Below, piece after piece: positions 53,802 through 62,846 of a stretch of 64,000 bases of DNA (positions are counted from its first letter, which is position 1; every line of letters starts with the position of its first letter). The DNA lies in NCBI RefSeq assembly GCF_003939025.1, contig NZ_RQIH01000005.1, positions 62,001-126,000 of the forward strand, read 5' to 3'. The notes under the pieces are model-generated. The model made no database searches. It had not been told where the DNA came from and saw nothing but the letters and a program-made list of their open reading frames with translations. Source of the DNA: Rhizobium sophoriradicis (lineage in GTDB: Bacteria; Pseudomonadota; Alphaproteobacteria; Rhizobiales; Rhizobiaceae). Made by a program: the position numbers and the translations under genes.

Positions 53802-55466
53802 TCAGCCGAACAGCGCGAAAGTCGCCTTCAGCGTGACCCAGACACCCCAGAGCAGCGGAATGCCGACGACAGACCAGGCGAGCATCGCCTTGGCATCCAG
53901 CCCGCCGGTGCCGATGCCGAAGGAACCGGTCGGCCCGGCATTGACGGCGGCCGACTTCGCCTGCAGCGCCGCGACCTCGTCATCCCTCATGAACCACTTG
54001 TCCGGGAGCGGCCTGACAAACGCATTGGCGATGAGGCCGAGCGCCAACATGCCGGCGAGGATATACATGGTGCCGGTATAAAGCGCCGGGCCGGGTGCAA
54101 CGCCGGCGGCAATCTGCGCTTCACGGATATAGTTGACGACGACCGGACCGACGATGCCGGCCGTTGCCCAGGCCGTGAGCAGCCGGCCGTGGATGGCGCC
54201 GACGAATTGCGTGCCGAAAATATCGGCGAGATAGGCCGGGATGGTCGCAAAGCCGCCGCCATACATTGACAGGATAATACCGAAGGCGAGAACGAACAGC
54301 GCCTTGTTGCCCATGCCTGCGAAGCTGGGCGCCAGTGCATAGAGTACGATGCCGAGAACGAAGAAGCAGTAATAAGTGTTCTTGCGACCGATCTTGTCCG
54401 ACAGCGACGCCCAGAAGAACCGTCCGCCGATATTGAAGAGCGACAACAGGCCGGCGAAACCGGCGGCGATTGTGGCGATCGCCGCCTTCTGACCGGCGTC
54501 GAGCTGGGCGAAACCGACATCCGGCAGGCCGATCAGCGAACCGGCAAAGATTTCTTGCAGCATCGGCGAAGCCATGCCGATAACACCGATGCCGGCCGAA
54601 ACGTTGAGGCAAAGCACCGCCCAGATCAGCCAGAACTGCTTGGTCTTGTGGGCGTCACGCAGATGCACGTGTTTGGTGGTGATCATCGTGCTCTTGGCCG
54701 CCGGCGGCGTCCAGCCTTCCGGCTGCCAGCCGGCCGGCGGGATGCGATAGCCGAAGGCGCCGCCCATCATGAAGACGAAGTAGATGACCGCCATGACAAT
54801 GAAGGTCTGCCAGACGCCGACCGATGTATCGGTCTTGAAGGCATTCATCAGCAGATTGGCAAGTGGAGCGCCGATCATCGCGCCGCCCCCGAAGCCCATG
54901 ATCGCCATGCCGGTCGCCATGCCGCGCCGGTCGGGAAACCATTTGATCAGCGTCGAAACCGGCGAGATGTAACCGAGGCCGAGACCGATGCCGCCGATGA
55001 CGCCGGCGCCGAGCCACATCATCCACAGCTGATGGGTGATGACGCCGACGGCAGCCAGCACAATGCCGCCGCACCAGCAGCAGGCGGAAACGACACCCGG
55101 CTTGCGCGGACCGGCCCGCTCGAGCCAGCCGCCCCAGATGGCGGCCGACGAGCCGAGCAGAACGAAAAACAGCGTATAGATCCAGCCGAGGTCGGCAACC
55201 CGCCAGTCGCAGGTCGTGGTGAACAGCGCCGAGGCGAGCGTCAGATCGGGGCAGGCGGTCGAAGCCGTGATCCCGAGCGATTTAGACAGCGGCAGCCAGA
55301 ACACGCTGAAACCATAGGCCATGCCGATGCAGAGATGGATGGCGAGTGCGGCCGGCGGCACCAGCCACCTGTTGAAACCGGGCCTGGCCACGATCCTTTC
55401 GCGATCGAGCAGGCCTGAGCCTGCCACCGCTCCGTCTGTACGTGATTCCGCTGCCGTCATGAACAA
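53802..55466 (-). CDS. OFA-family major facilitator (oxalate/formate antiporter-like)
   Basis: A membrane protein of 554 residues with about 12 helices and the OFA signature: LAIHLCIGMAYGFSVFWLPLSK at the first helix, GVIGGIGLGLGYISPVSTLIKWFPDRRGMATGMAIMGFGGGAMI, and LFNIGGRFFWASLSDKIGRKNTYYCFF. A long cytoplasmic insert and a C-terminal helix (MLAWSVVGIPLLWGVWVTLKATFALF) add length over OxlT (about 418). Substrates in the family are oxalate, formate or other monocarboxylates. It lies 173 bases downstream of the formate dehydrogenase operon on the same strand. Confidence 0.88.
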   Translation of the reverse strand: MFMTAAESRTDGAVAGSGLLDRERIVARPGFNRWLVPPAALAIHLCIGMAYGFSVFWLPLSKSLGITASTACPDLTLASALFTTTCDWRVADLGWIYTLFFVLLGSSAAIWGGWLERAGPRKPGVVSACCWCGGIVLAAVGVITHQLWMMWLGAGVIGGIGLGLGYISPVSTLIKWFPDRRGMATGMAIMGFGGGAMIGAPLANLLMNAFKTDTSVGVWQTFIVMAVIYFVFMMGGAFGYRIPPAGWQPEGWTPPAAKSTMITTKHVHLRDAHKTKQFWLIWAVLCLNVSAGIGVIGMASPMLQEIFAGSLIGLPDVGFAQLDAGQKAAIATIAAGFAGLLSLFNIGGRFFWASLSDKIGRKNTYYCFFVLGIVLYALAPSFAGMGNKALFVLAFGIILSMYGGGFATIPAYLADIFGTQFVGAIHGRLLTAWATAGIVGPVVVNYIREAQIAAGVAPGPALYTGTMYILAGMLALGLIANAFVRPLPDKWFMRDDEVAALQAKSAAVNAGPTGSFGIGTGGLDAKAMLAWSVVGIPLLWGVWVTLKATFALFG

Positions 55467-55561
55467 CGCCTCCTTGTTTCAGACCTTGCTGTGATTGAAG
55501 CGCCGCCCGTCTTCAGGAGCGCAAAGGACGCTATAACGCTTTGAATTTCCGACTGTTTTTA

Positions 55562-55578
55562 TTTAAAATCGATTTAAA
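55562..55578. promoter_or_regulatory. AT-rich dyad upstream of the OFA transporter
   Basis: TTTAAA (55562-55567) and TTTAAA (55573-55578) flank ATCGA in an AT-rich island in otherwise GC-rich sequence, 96 bases before the transporter start. It could be a promoter element or a binding site; the regulator is unknown. Confidence 0.3.
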
Positions 55579-55639
55579 TTTTGGCGGTCAAATGACAAAG
55601 GCGGCATGCTGCTGCCTTTGTCGGCATGAGTCAGTTGGA

Positions 55640-55885
55640 TTACCGGACCTGGTGTGTTTCCGCTTCCGGTTTGCGGATCATCGGAGCGGCCTGCAGCACG
55701 AGGGCATCCAGGCCGTTTTCCTCCTTTTCCAGAATTTCGAACAATTGCCGCCGCATGCGCGGCTCCCAGAATTTGTTGATATGATTGGCGACCCCGTCCG
55801 CGGCCTCGCTTGCCGGCTGGCTCTTGAAGAAGGTGGCGATCTGGTTTGCCATATAGACGAGTTTGGTCTTGGTATCATGCGACAT
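55640..55885 (-). CDS. fdsD: Formate dehydrogenase subunit delta
   Basis: A small protein of 80 residues with the FdsD pattern: TKLVYMANQIATFFKSQPASEAADGVANHINKFWEPRMRRQLFEIL. It is needed for a working NAD-linked formate dehydrogenase, probably in maturation or cofactor handling. I chose ATG 55885, because the family begins just before KLVYMANQI; the open frame to 55939 overlaps fdhD. With this start it overlaps the end of fdhD by 11 bases, so it is translationally coupled. It is the last gene of the operon. Confidence 0.92.
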   Translation of the reverse strand: MSHDTKTKLVYMANQIATFFKSQPASEAADGVANHINKFWEPRMRRQLFEILEKEENGLDALVLQAAPMIRKPEAETHQVR

Positions 55886-56702
55886 CGGCGATGTTTCCGG
55901 GCGAGATGCGGTGCGGGTGGGTGAAAATTTCGAAGTCATCGCCGCGCACCAGGGCGACGAGCGTCATGCCGGCCTCGTCGGCCGTGCGAATGGCGAGCGC
56001 CGTCGGCGCCGAAATGGCGATAAGCACCGGGCTGCCGAGGATTGCCGCCTTCTGCACCATCTCGACCGAAAGCCGGCTGGTGACGACGACGGCGCCGTCA
56101 TCGCCGCTTTCGCCGCAGCCGATGACGGCGCCGCAAAGCTTGTCCAGCGCATTGTGCCGGCCGACATCTTCGCGCACGGCAAGCAATCCCTTGCCGGGAC
56201 GATAGAAGGCGGCGCCATGCACCGCCCGCGTCTCGCGATGCAGCGGCTGCGCCTCGTTCAGAAGCGAAACGGCGCGAACGATATCGGCATGCGAGAGCGC
56301 CAGTGGTGATGCCGAGACATCCGGCACCGGCCGCACTGCCTGTTCGATCGATTCGATGCCACAGAGCCCGCAGCCGACCGGCCCCGCCATGCTGCGGCGC
56401 CGCGCCCGCAGCCGATCGGCGACGTCGTCGACAAGGCTGACCTGCACGTCGATCCCCTGCTCACCCGCAACGACCTCGATACCCGATATCTCCGCCCGCT
56501 CAGCAATGATCCCTTCGCTCAGGCTGAAGCCGACGGCAAAGTCTTCGAGATCGGCGGGCGTCGCCATCATCACCGCATGCGCGCTGCCGCCATAGGAAAA
56601 GGCGATCGGCACTTCCTCCGGCACGATACGAGAGCCGCTGTGCATGATGCCGTTACGGCGGGTGGTTTCGGGGGCATGCGCGGTGGTGGGGAAATCTACC
56701 AT
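55875..56702 (-). CDS. fdhD: Formate dehydrogenase accessory sulfurtransferase FdhD
   Basis: It transfers sulfur to the molybdenum cofactor of formate dehydrogenase, which activates the enzyme. The 275 residues carry EVPIAFSYGGSAHAVMMATPADLEDFAVGFSLSEGI, the catalytic-loop Cys pair region GPVGCGLCGIES, the DVGRHNALDKLCG core, and SRLSVEMVQKAAILGSPVLIAISAPTALA. All are FdhD hallmarks. The gene is 64 bases after fdsA in the operon and overlaps fdsD. Confidence 0.95.
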   Translation of the reverse strand: MVDFPTTAHAPETTRRNGIMHSGSRIVPEEVPIAFSYGGSAHAVMMATPADLEDFAVGFSLSEGIIAERAEISGIEVVAGEQGIDVQVSLVDDVADRLRARRRSMAGPVGCGLCGIESIEQAVRPVPDVSASPLALSHADIVRAVSLLNEAQPLHRETRAVHGAAFYRPGKGLLAVREDVGRHNALDKLCGAVIGCGESGDDGAVVVTSRLSVEMVQKAAILGSPVLIAISAPTALAIRTADEAGMTLVALVRGDDFEIFTHPHRISPGNIADVA

Positions 56703-56766
56703 GCGGCAACAGGATGAAAAACACCCGCCTCCGCTTCACCGTCGATCCCAGCCCACCCCCTCATCA

Positions 56767-59646
56767 TCACTCCGCGGCCTCGAGCTTGCCGGCGATGCGG
56801 CGGGATTGCCGCGCCTGCTCGTCATATTCCATCTGCCAGTCGCTCGGACCGTTGGAAGGCGAAACCTGCACCGCCGTCACCTTATATTCCGGGCAGTTCG
56901 TCGCCCAGTCGGAGAAATCGGTGGTGATGACGTTCGCCTGCGTATTGGGGTGATGGAAGGTCGTATAGACGACGCCCGGCGCCACACGATCGGTGATCAA
57001 CGCCCGGAGCGTCGTGTCGCCGGAGCGGCTCATGAGCTTCACCCAGTCGCCGTCGCGAACGCCGCGCTGTTCGGCATCGTGCGGATGGATTTCCAGCCGG
57101 TCTTCCGCATGCCAGACGACATTCTCGGTCCGCCGCGTCTGCGCCCCGACATTGTACTGGCTGAGGATGCGGCCGGTGGTGAGCAGCAGCGGGAAACGCG
57201 GACCGGTGCGTTCGTCGGTCGCCACATATTCGGTGCGGATGAATTTGCCCTTGCCGCGCACGAAGCCGTTGACATGCATGATCGGCGAGCCGAGCGGGTT
57301 CTTCTCGTTGCAGGGCCACTGCACCGAGCCCATCTTGTCGAGATAGTCGTAGGACACCAACGCGAAACTCGGCGTCGTCGCCGCGATCTCGTCCATGATC
57401 TCCGACGGATGGCTGTAGTTCCAGTCGAGCCCCATCGTCTGGGCAAGCTTCTGCGTCACCTCCCAATCGCCATAACCGTTGCGCGGCGTCATCACCTTGC
57501 GCACGCGATTGATGCGGCGCTCGGCATTGGTGAAGGTGCCGTCTTTCTCGAGGAAGGTCGAGCCCGGCAGAAAGACATGGGCGTAATTGGCAGTCTCGTT
57601 GAGGAACAGGTCCTGCACGACGACGCATTCCATCGCCGCAAGGCCGGCCGCGACATGTTTGGTGTCGGGATCTGACTGGAGAATGTCCTCACCCTGGACG
57701 TAGAGGCCCTTGAAGGAACCGTCGACCGCCGCATCCAGCATGTTCGGGATTCGCAGGCCCGGCTCGTTGTTGAGCTTCACACCCCAGAGCTTTTCGAAGA
57801 TATCGCGGGTCGCATCGTCGGAAATATGCCGGTAGCCCGGCAGCTCGTGCGGGAAGGAGCCCATGTCGCAGGAGCCTTGCACGTTGTTCTGGCCGCGCAG
57901 CGGATTCACGCCGACGCCGGGACGGCCGATATTGCCGGTCGCCATCGCCAGATTGGCGATCGCGATGACCGTGGTCGAACCCTGGCTGTGTTCGGTGACC
58001 CCGAGACCGTAATAGATCGCGCCGTTGCCGCCCTTGGCATAGAGCCTTGCCGCGCCGCGCAGATCCGCCGCCGGCACGCCGGTGAAGATCTCGGTCTGTT
58101 CGGGGCTGTGCTGGGGTTCGGCGACGAAAGCGGCCCAGTCCTCGAACTCCGACCAATCGCAACGCTCGCGGATGAACTTCTCGTCATAGAGTCCTTCGGT
58201 GACGATCACATGCGCCAACGCCGTCATGACCGCGACATTGGTGCCCGGCTTCAGCGGCAGGTGATAGGAAGCCTCGACATGCGGCGACCGGACGATATCG
58301 GTGCGGCGCGGATCGATGACAATGAGCTTGGCGCCCTGGCGCAGCCGCTTCTTCAGCCGCGAAGCGAACACCGGATGGCCGTCGGTCGGATTGGCGCCGA
58401 TGATGACGACGACATCGGACTGTTCGACGCTGTCGAAATCCTGCGTGCCGGCCGAGGTGCCGAATGTCTGGCCGAGGCCGTAGCCGGTCGGCGAGTGGCA
58501 GACGCGGGCGCAGGTATCGACATTGTTGTTGCCGAAACCGGCGCGGACCAGCTTCTGCACCAGATAAGTTTCCTCGTTGGTGCAGCGCGACGAGGTGATG
58601 CCGCCGATCGCCTCGCGGCCATACTGATACTGGATGCGGCGGAACTCCGACGCCACATGCGCGAAGGCCTCGTCCCAGCTCACCTCCCGCCAGGGATCGC
58701 TGACCTTTTCGCGAATCATCGGGTTGAGGATGCGATCCTTATGGTTGGAATAGCCGTAAGCGAAGCGACCCTTGACGCAGGAATGGCCGCGATTGGCCTG
58801 GCCATCCTTCCAGGGAACCATGCGCACCAGCTCCTCGCCGCGCATTTCCGCCTTGAAGGAACAGCCGACGCCACAATAGGCGCAGGTGGTGATGGCCGAA
58901 TGCTCGGGCTGACCGATCGCAATCACCGACTTCTCGGTCAGCGTCGCCGTCGGGCAGGCCTGGACGCAGGCACCGCAGGAGACGCATTCGGAATCGATGA
59001 AGGCTTCATGCGCACCCGATGACACCTTGGAGCCGAAACCGCGCCCCTCGATCGTCAGCGCGAAGGTGCCTTGCACCTCCTCGCAGGCGCGCACGCAGCG
59101 CGAACAGACGATGCACTTGGAGGGGTCAAAGGTGAAATAGGGATTGGACTCGTCCTTCGGCGTCCATTTCAGATTGATCTCGCCATTGTTACGTGCCCTG
59201 ACATGGTTGTCGCCGTCATAGCCGTAGCGCACGTCGCGCAGGCCGACGGCGCCTGCCATGTCCTGCAATTCGCAATCGCCGTTGGCAGCACAGGTCAGAC
59301 AGTCGAGCGGGTGGTCGGAAATGTAGAGTTCCATCACGCCGCGGCGGACATCCTTCAGCCGATCCGTCTGCGTGCGCACCACCATGTTGGCCGCCACCGG
59401 CGTCGTGCAGGAGGCCGGCAGGCCGGCCCGGCCCTCGATCTCGACGAGACAGAGCCGGCAGGAGCCGAAGGCATCCATCATGTCGCTGGCGCAGAGCTTC
59501 GGCACCTCGATACCGGCCTCCATCGAGGCGCGCATGATCGACGTGCCCTCCGGCACGCTGATCTGCTGCCCGTCGATGGTCAGCGTCACCATTGTTTCCG
59601 ATTTCGAAGCGGGAGTGCCGTAGTCGATTTCATGGATGAGAGACAT
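56767..59646 (-). CDS. fdsA: NAD-dependent formate dehydrogenase subunit alpha (molybdenum)
   Basis: The 959-residue catalytic subunit that oxidises formate to CO2. An N-terminal 2Fe-2S domain (ASDMMDAFGSCRLCLVEIEG and ASCTTPVA) and 4Fe-4S clusters (CIVCSRCVRACEEVQG; CVSCGACVQACPTATL; CAYCGVGCSF) lead electrons to the molybdopterin site. The molybdenum ligand is cysteine, C383 in RVCHSPTGYGLGQ, where some enzymes have selenocysteine; GRPGVGVNPLRGQNNVQGSCDMG is further on. The C-terminal molybdopterin dinucleotide domain includes NVVWHAEDRLEIHP. GGAGG precedes the ATG. It is coupled with fdsB and fdsG. Confidence 0.97.
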   Translation of the reverse strand: MSLIHEIDYGTPASKSETMVTLTIDGQQISVPEGTSIMRASMEAGIEVPKLCASDMMDAFGSCRLCLVEIEGRAGLPASCTTPVAANMVVRTQTDRLKDVRRGVMELYISDHPLDCLTCAANGDCELQDMAGAVGLRDVRYGYDGDNHVRARNNGEINLKWTPKDESNPYFTFDPSKCIVCSRCVRACEEVQGTFALTIEGRGFGSKVSSGAHEAFIDSECVSCGACVQACPTATLTEKSVIAIGQPEHSAITTCAYCGVGCSFKAEMRGEELVRMVPWKDGQANRGHSCVKGRFAYGYSNHKDRILNPMIREKVSDPWREVSWDEAFAHVASEFRRIQYQYGREAIGGITSSRCTNEETYLVQKLVRAGFGNNNVDTCARVCHSPTGYGLGQTFGTSAGTQDFDSVEQSDVVVIIGANPTDGHPVFASRLKKRLRQGAKLIVIDPRRTDIVRSPHVEASYHLPLKPGTNVAVMTALAHVIVTEGLYDEKFIRERCDWSEFEDWAAFVAEPQHSPEQTEIFTGVPAADLRGAARLYAKGGNGAIYYGLGVTEHSQGSTTVIAIANLAMATGNIGRPGVGVNPLRGQNNVQGSCDMGSFPHELPGYRHISDDATRDIFEKLWGVKLNNEPGLRIPNMLDAAVDGSFKGLYVQGEDILQSDPDTKHVAAGLAAMECVVVQDLFLNETANYAHVFLPGSTFLEKDGTFTNAERRINRVRKVMTPRNGYGDWEVTQKLAQTMGLDWNYSHPSEIMDEIAATTPSFALVSYDYLDKMGSVQWPCNEKNPLGSPIMHVNGFVRGKGKFIRTEYVATDERTGPRFPLLLTTGRILSQYNVGAQTRRTENVVWHAEDRLEIHPHDAEQRGVRDGDWVKLMSRSGDTTLRALITDRVAPGVVYTTFHHPNTQANVITTDFSDWATNCPEYKVTAVQVSPSNGPSDWQMEYDEQARQSRRIAGKLEAAE

Positions 59647-59715
59647 GGTCGGCCTCCTGTATGGAAATGGAATTGAGCAAGTCGGGTGAGAAGCGGGCCA
59701 GCACGTGAGATGTCA

Positions 59716-61272
59716 TCACTCGGCAGCCTCCACCATCGGCGCCGGCGAAAAATCCTCCGGGAAATGCGTCATCGCGCTCATGACGGGATAGGGCGTGAAA
59801 CCGCCGAGCGCGCAGAGCGAGCCGAATTTCATCGTATTGCAGAGATCGGCCAGCAGCGCCCGGTTCTTCTCTGGCTCGATGCCATGGGCGATCTTGTCGG
59901 CCGTCTCGACGCCGCGCGTCGAGCCGATGCGACAGGGCGTGCATTTGCCGCAGCTCTCGACCGCGCAGAATTCCATGGCGAAACGGGCCTGCTTCAGCAT
60001 ATCCACGGTGTCGTCGAAGACGACGATGCCGGCATGGCCGATCAGCCCGTCCCGGGCGGCGAAGGATTCGTAATCGAACGGCGTGTCGAACAGCGCCCGC
60101 GGGAAATAGGCCCCGAGCGGCCCGCCGACCTGCACGGCCTTGACCGGTCGTCCCGTCGCCGTACCGCCGCCGATCCTGTCGACGATATCGCCGAGCGAAA
60201 GACCGAAGGCTGTTTCGTAAAGACCGCCATATCTGATATTGCCGGCGATCTGCAGCGGGATGGTGCCGCGTGACCGGCCCATGCCGAAATCGCGATAGAA
60301 GGCGGCGCCCTTCTCCATGATTACCGGCACGGAAGCGAGCGAGATCACGTTGTTGATGACGGTCGGACAGTCGAATAGCCCCTTATGCGCCGGCAGCGGC
60401 GGCTTGGCGCGCACGACGCCGCGCTTGCCTTCGAGGCTGTTCAAAAGCGCCGTCTCCTCGCCGCAGACATAGGCGCCGGCGCCGGTGCGCACCTCGATAT
60501 CGAAAGCGCGGCCCGAGCCGAGCACCGACGGGCCGAGGATCCCGGCCTGCCGCGCGATGCCGACGGCCTCGGTCATCGCGGCGATCGCATGCGGATATTC
60601 CGAACGCGTATAGACGAAGCCCTTCGTGGCGCCGGTCGCAAGTCCCGAAATCGCCATGCCCTCGATCAGCACGAAGGGATCACCCTCCATGATCATCCGG
60701 TCTGCAAAGGTGCCGCTGTCGCCTTCATCGGCATTGCAGACGATATATTTGCGTTCGCCGGCCGCATCGAGGACGGTCTTCCACTTGATGCCTGTGGGGA
60801 AACCCGCGCCGCCGCGTCCACGCAGGCCGGAATCGGTGACCTCCTTGACGATTTCGGCGGGCGCCATCGAAACGGCGCGGCGAAGGCCGGCAAGGCCGCC
60901 ATGCGCCTCGTAATCCGAAAGCGAGAGCGGATCGATCACGCCGCAGCGGGCGAAGGTCAGGCGGGTCTGTTGCTTCAGGAACGGGAGGTCTTCAACCTCC
61001 CCGAGACAGAGCGGGTGATCGCCGCCATTGACGATGCCGGCGTCGAAGAGACCGGGCACATCCCTTTCTTTCACCGGTCCGTAGCCGATGCGCTTGCCGG
61101 CAAGCTCGACCTCGATCAGCGGCTCCAGCCAGAACATTCCGCGCGAGCCGTTGCGCACGATCTCGGCATCGAGGCCGCGGGCGACGATCTCCTGGGTAAT
61201 CGCCTTTGCCACCTTTTCGGCCCCGAGCGCCAGCGCAGCGGCATCGCGCGGAACATAAATCTTGACTGTCAT
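59716..61272 (-). CDS. fdsB: Formate dehydrogenase subunit beta (NuoF-like, NAD/FMN)
   Basis: The 518-residue flavin and NAD-binding subunit that passes electrons from formate to NAD+. An N-terminal thioredoxin-like domain (the NuoE-like extension of FdsB) comes first, then the NADH/FMN region GLRGRGGAGFPTGIKWK and the ADEGDSGTFADRMIMEGDPF loop, and GAGAYVCGEETALLNSLEG. The 4Fe-4S cluster motif is ESCGKCTPCRIGSTRG near residue 430. Its ATG overlaps the fdsG stop by four bases. Confidence 0.96.
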   Translation of the reverse strand: MTVKIYVPRDAAALALGAEKVAKAITQEIVARGLDAEIVRNGSRGMFWLEPLIEVELAGKRIGYGPVKERDVPGLFDAGIVNGGDHPLCLGEVEDLPFLKQQTRLTFARCGVIDPLSLSDYEAHGGLAGLRRAVSMAPAEIVKEVTDSGLRGRGGAGFPTGIKWKTVLDAAGERKYIVCNADEGDSGTFADRMIMEGDPFVLIEGMAISGLATGATKGFVYTRSEYPHAIAAMTEAVGIARQAGILGPSVLGSGRAFDIEVRTGAGAYVCGEETALLNSLEGKRGVVRAKPPLPAHKGLFDCPTVINNVISLASVPVIMEKGAAFYRDFGMGRSRGTIPLQIAGNIRYGGLYETAFGLSLGDIVDRIGGGTATGRPVKAVQVGGPLGAYFPRALFDTPFDYESFAARDGLIGHAGIVVFDDTVDMLKQARFAMEFCAVESCGKCTPCRIGSTRGVETADKIAHGIEPEKNRALLADLCNTMKFGSLCALGGFTPYPVMSAMTHFPEDFSPAPMVEAAE

Positions 61273-61748
61273 CGGCGCGCCTCCGCGACGAGTTCCGTCG
61301 CCAGCTGATCGTCGACCCGGGCATACACCTCGCCGTCGAGCATCGCCGACGGGCCGCAGGCGCAGAGCCCGAGGCAGTAGACCGCCTCCAGCGTCACACT
61401 GCCATCGAGCGTCGTCTGGTGAAAATCGATGCCGAGCAGCGCCTTGACGCGCTCAGCCAGCGCGTCGCCGCCCATCGACTGACAGGCCTCGGCGCGACAG
61501 AGCTTCAGCACATGTCGCCCCGCGGGGTGGTCGCGATAATCGTGATAAAAGGTCATTACCCCATGCACCTCGGCGCGCGAGAGGTTCAGTTCCTCCGCGA
61601 TCACGGGAAGGGCTTGCTGCGGCACATACCCGAATTCCTGCTGAACTTGATGCAGAATGGAAAGCAGCGGCCCTTCAAGGAAGCGAAGGTCGGCGACAAT
61701 GGTACGCGTGCGCGCTGCAATATCGCCTTCGGCGATATGAATGGTCAT
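61269..61748 (-). CDS. fdsG: Formate dehydrogenase subunit gamma (NuoE-like)
   Basis: A 159-residue thioredoxin-like 2Fe-2S protein, first gene of the operon. The start FLEGPLLSILHQVQQEFGYVPQQALPVIAEELNLSRAEVHGVMTFYHDYR is the NuoE signature; the cluster cysteines are in CRAEACQSMGG and CLGLCACGPS. ATG 61748 is chosen because the family begins here; the frame is open to 61823. A LysR-type box lies about 115 bases upstream. Confidence 0.94.
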   Translation of the reverse strand: MTIHIAEGDIAARTRTIVADLRFLEGPLLSILHQVQQEFGYVPQQALPVIAEELNLSRAEVHGVMTFYHDYRDHPAGRHVLKLCRAEACQSMGGDALAERVKALLGIDFHQTTLDGSVTLEAVYCLGLCACGPSAMLDGEVYARVDDQLATELVAEARR

Positions 61749-61861
61749 AGGGCAGCCCTCCCAGCCGCTGGTTGCGGAATGGCGCCCTCCCCAGCCGAGG
61801 CCATTCGTCGCCCAGCATCTCAAGGAAGCCGGCGACGATCAATAAAGCTATCTCGTGGATC

Positions 61862-61878
61862 GATAGGTTTTTCCTATC
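61862..61878. promoter_or_regulatory. LysR-type T-N11-A box upstream of fdsG
   Basis: GATAGG-TTTTT-CCTATC is a perfect six-base inverted repeat with a five-base spacer; T61864 and A61876 give T-N11-A. It sits between the LysR gene (overlapping its last two bases) and fdsG. It is a good candidate for the binding site by which that LysR protein controls the formate dehydrogenase operon. Confidence 0.6.
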
Positions 61879-62770
61879 ATAGCTCTTCATCCTGCACGAG
61901 CACTCGCGCTTCGTGCAGCAAGGCCGACACGAGCGGCGTGAACGGCTCGCGATAGGGCGCGACGAGGCCGACCAGATGGTGGGCCTCCGGCTCAACAATC
62001 GGAATCATTCGGATTTCAATTGGGAATCCAAATGATTTCGCGACGTTGCGCGGCATGATGCTTGCCCAACGTCCGGTTCTGACATGCGAGAACAGCACGA
62101 TCATCGAGTTGGATTCGAGTGTGGGATGCACTGTGGCCCCCGCTTCCGTCAGGTGCCGGTTGATGATGCGCCGGTTCTGCATGTCGGCGGTTAATAGACA
62201 AAGCCGAAGATCGCCGACCTCCTTCCAGGTCACGTTGTCGCGATCGGACAGTGGGCTGCCCGCAGCCGTGATCAGGTGATAACGCTCGGCATAGAGGGGA
62301 ACACTGGTGACACGTCCGAGCGGCTCATTTTCGAGATAGGTGATACCGGCATCGATCTCGAGATTTTCGAGCATGCTCAGCACCTGCAGCGAATTGCGCG
62401 AGACGATCGAGAAGGTGACGCCCGGATGTCGTTCCTGAAAGGGCGTGGTGATGCGCGAAAGCATGGCGAGGGCCGTCGGGATGGCGGCGAGACGAATGTG
62501 GCCGGAAAGACCGCGCCGCGCCGCGCGCATTTCCTCGCGCATGGTGCGGGCATCGCCGACGATGCGCCGCGCCCATTCGAGCACGCGCTGCCCCTCCGGC
62601 GTCAGCCCCTGATATCGCGACCCGCGCTGCACCAGCATGACGCCGAGCTGATCCTCCAGCTGCCGGATGGCGGCCGAGAGCGTCGGCTGCGAGATCCCGC
62701 ATTCCTCCGCGGCGCGGCCGAAATGCTTTTCATTGGCAAGGGCGATGAAGAATTCGAGCTTGTCGATCAT
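61877..62770 (-). CDS. LysR-family transcriptional regulator of the fds operon
   Basis: A LysR protein of 297 residues. The N-terminal helix-turn-helix is LEFFIALANEKHFGRAAEECGISQPTLSAAIRQLEDQLGVMLVQR; the C-terminal inducer domain (SGHIRLAAIPTALAMLSRITTPFQERHPGVTFSIVSRNSLQVLSMLENLEIDAGITYL) is typical. It is on the same strand, 128 bases before fdsG, and probably activates the operon, with formate or a related signal as the inducer. This is inferred from context. The GGAGACCGG site precedes the ATG. Confidence 0.9.
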   Translation of the reverse strand: MIDKLEFFIALANEKHFGRAAEECGISQPTLSAAIRQLEDQLGVMLVQRGSRYQGLTPEGQRVLEWARRIVGDARTMREEMRAARRGLSGHIRLAAIPTALAMLSRITTPFQERHPGVTFSIVSRNSLQVLSMLENLEIDAGITYLENEPLGRVTSVPLYAERYHLITAAGSPLSDRDNVTWKEVGDLRLCLLTADMQNRRIINRHLTEAGATVHPTLESNSMIVLFSHVRTGRWASIMPRNVAKSFGFPIEIRMIPIVEPEAHHLVGLVAPYREPFTPLVSALLHEARVLVQDEEL

Positions 62771-62846
62771 CCGGTCTCCCGATCCGGCGTGAGGTCATCC
62801 GGATCCAGCCCATCCTCGTGCGCAGCCGCCGCGCTACGCGACATGC

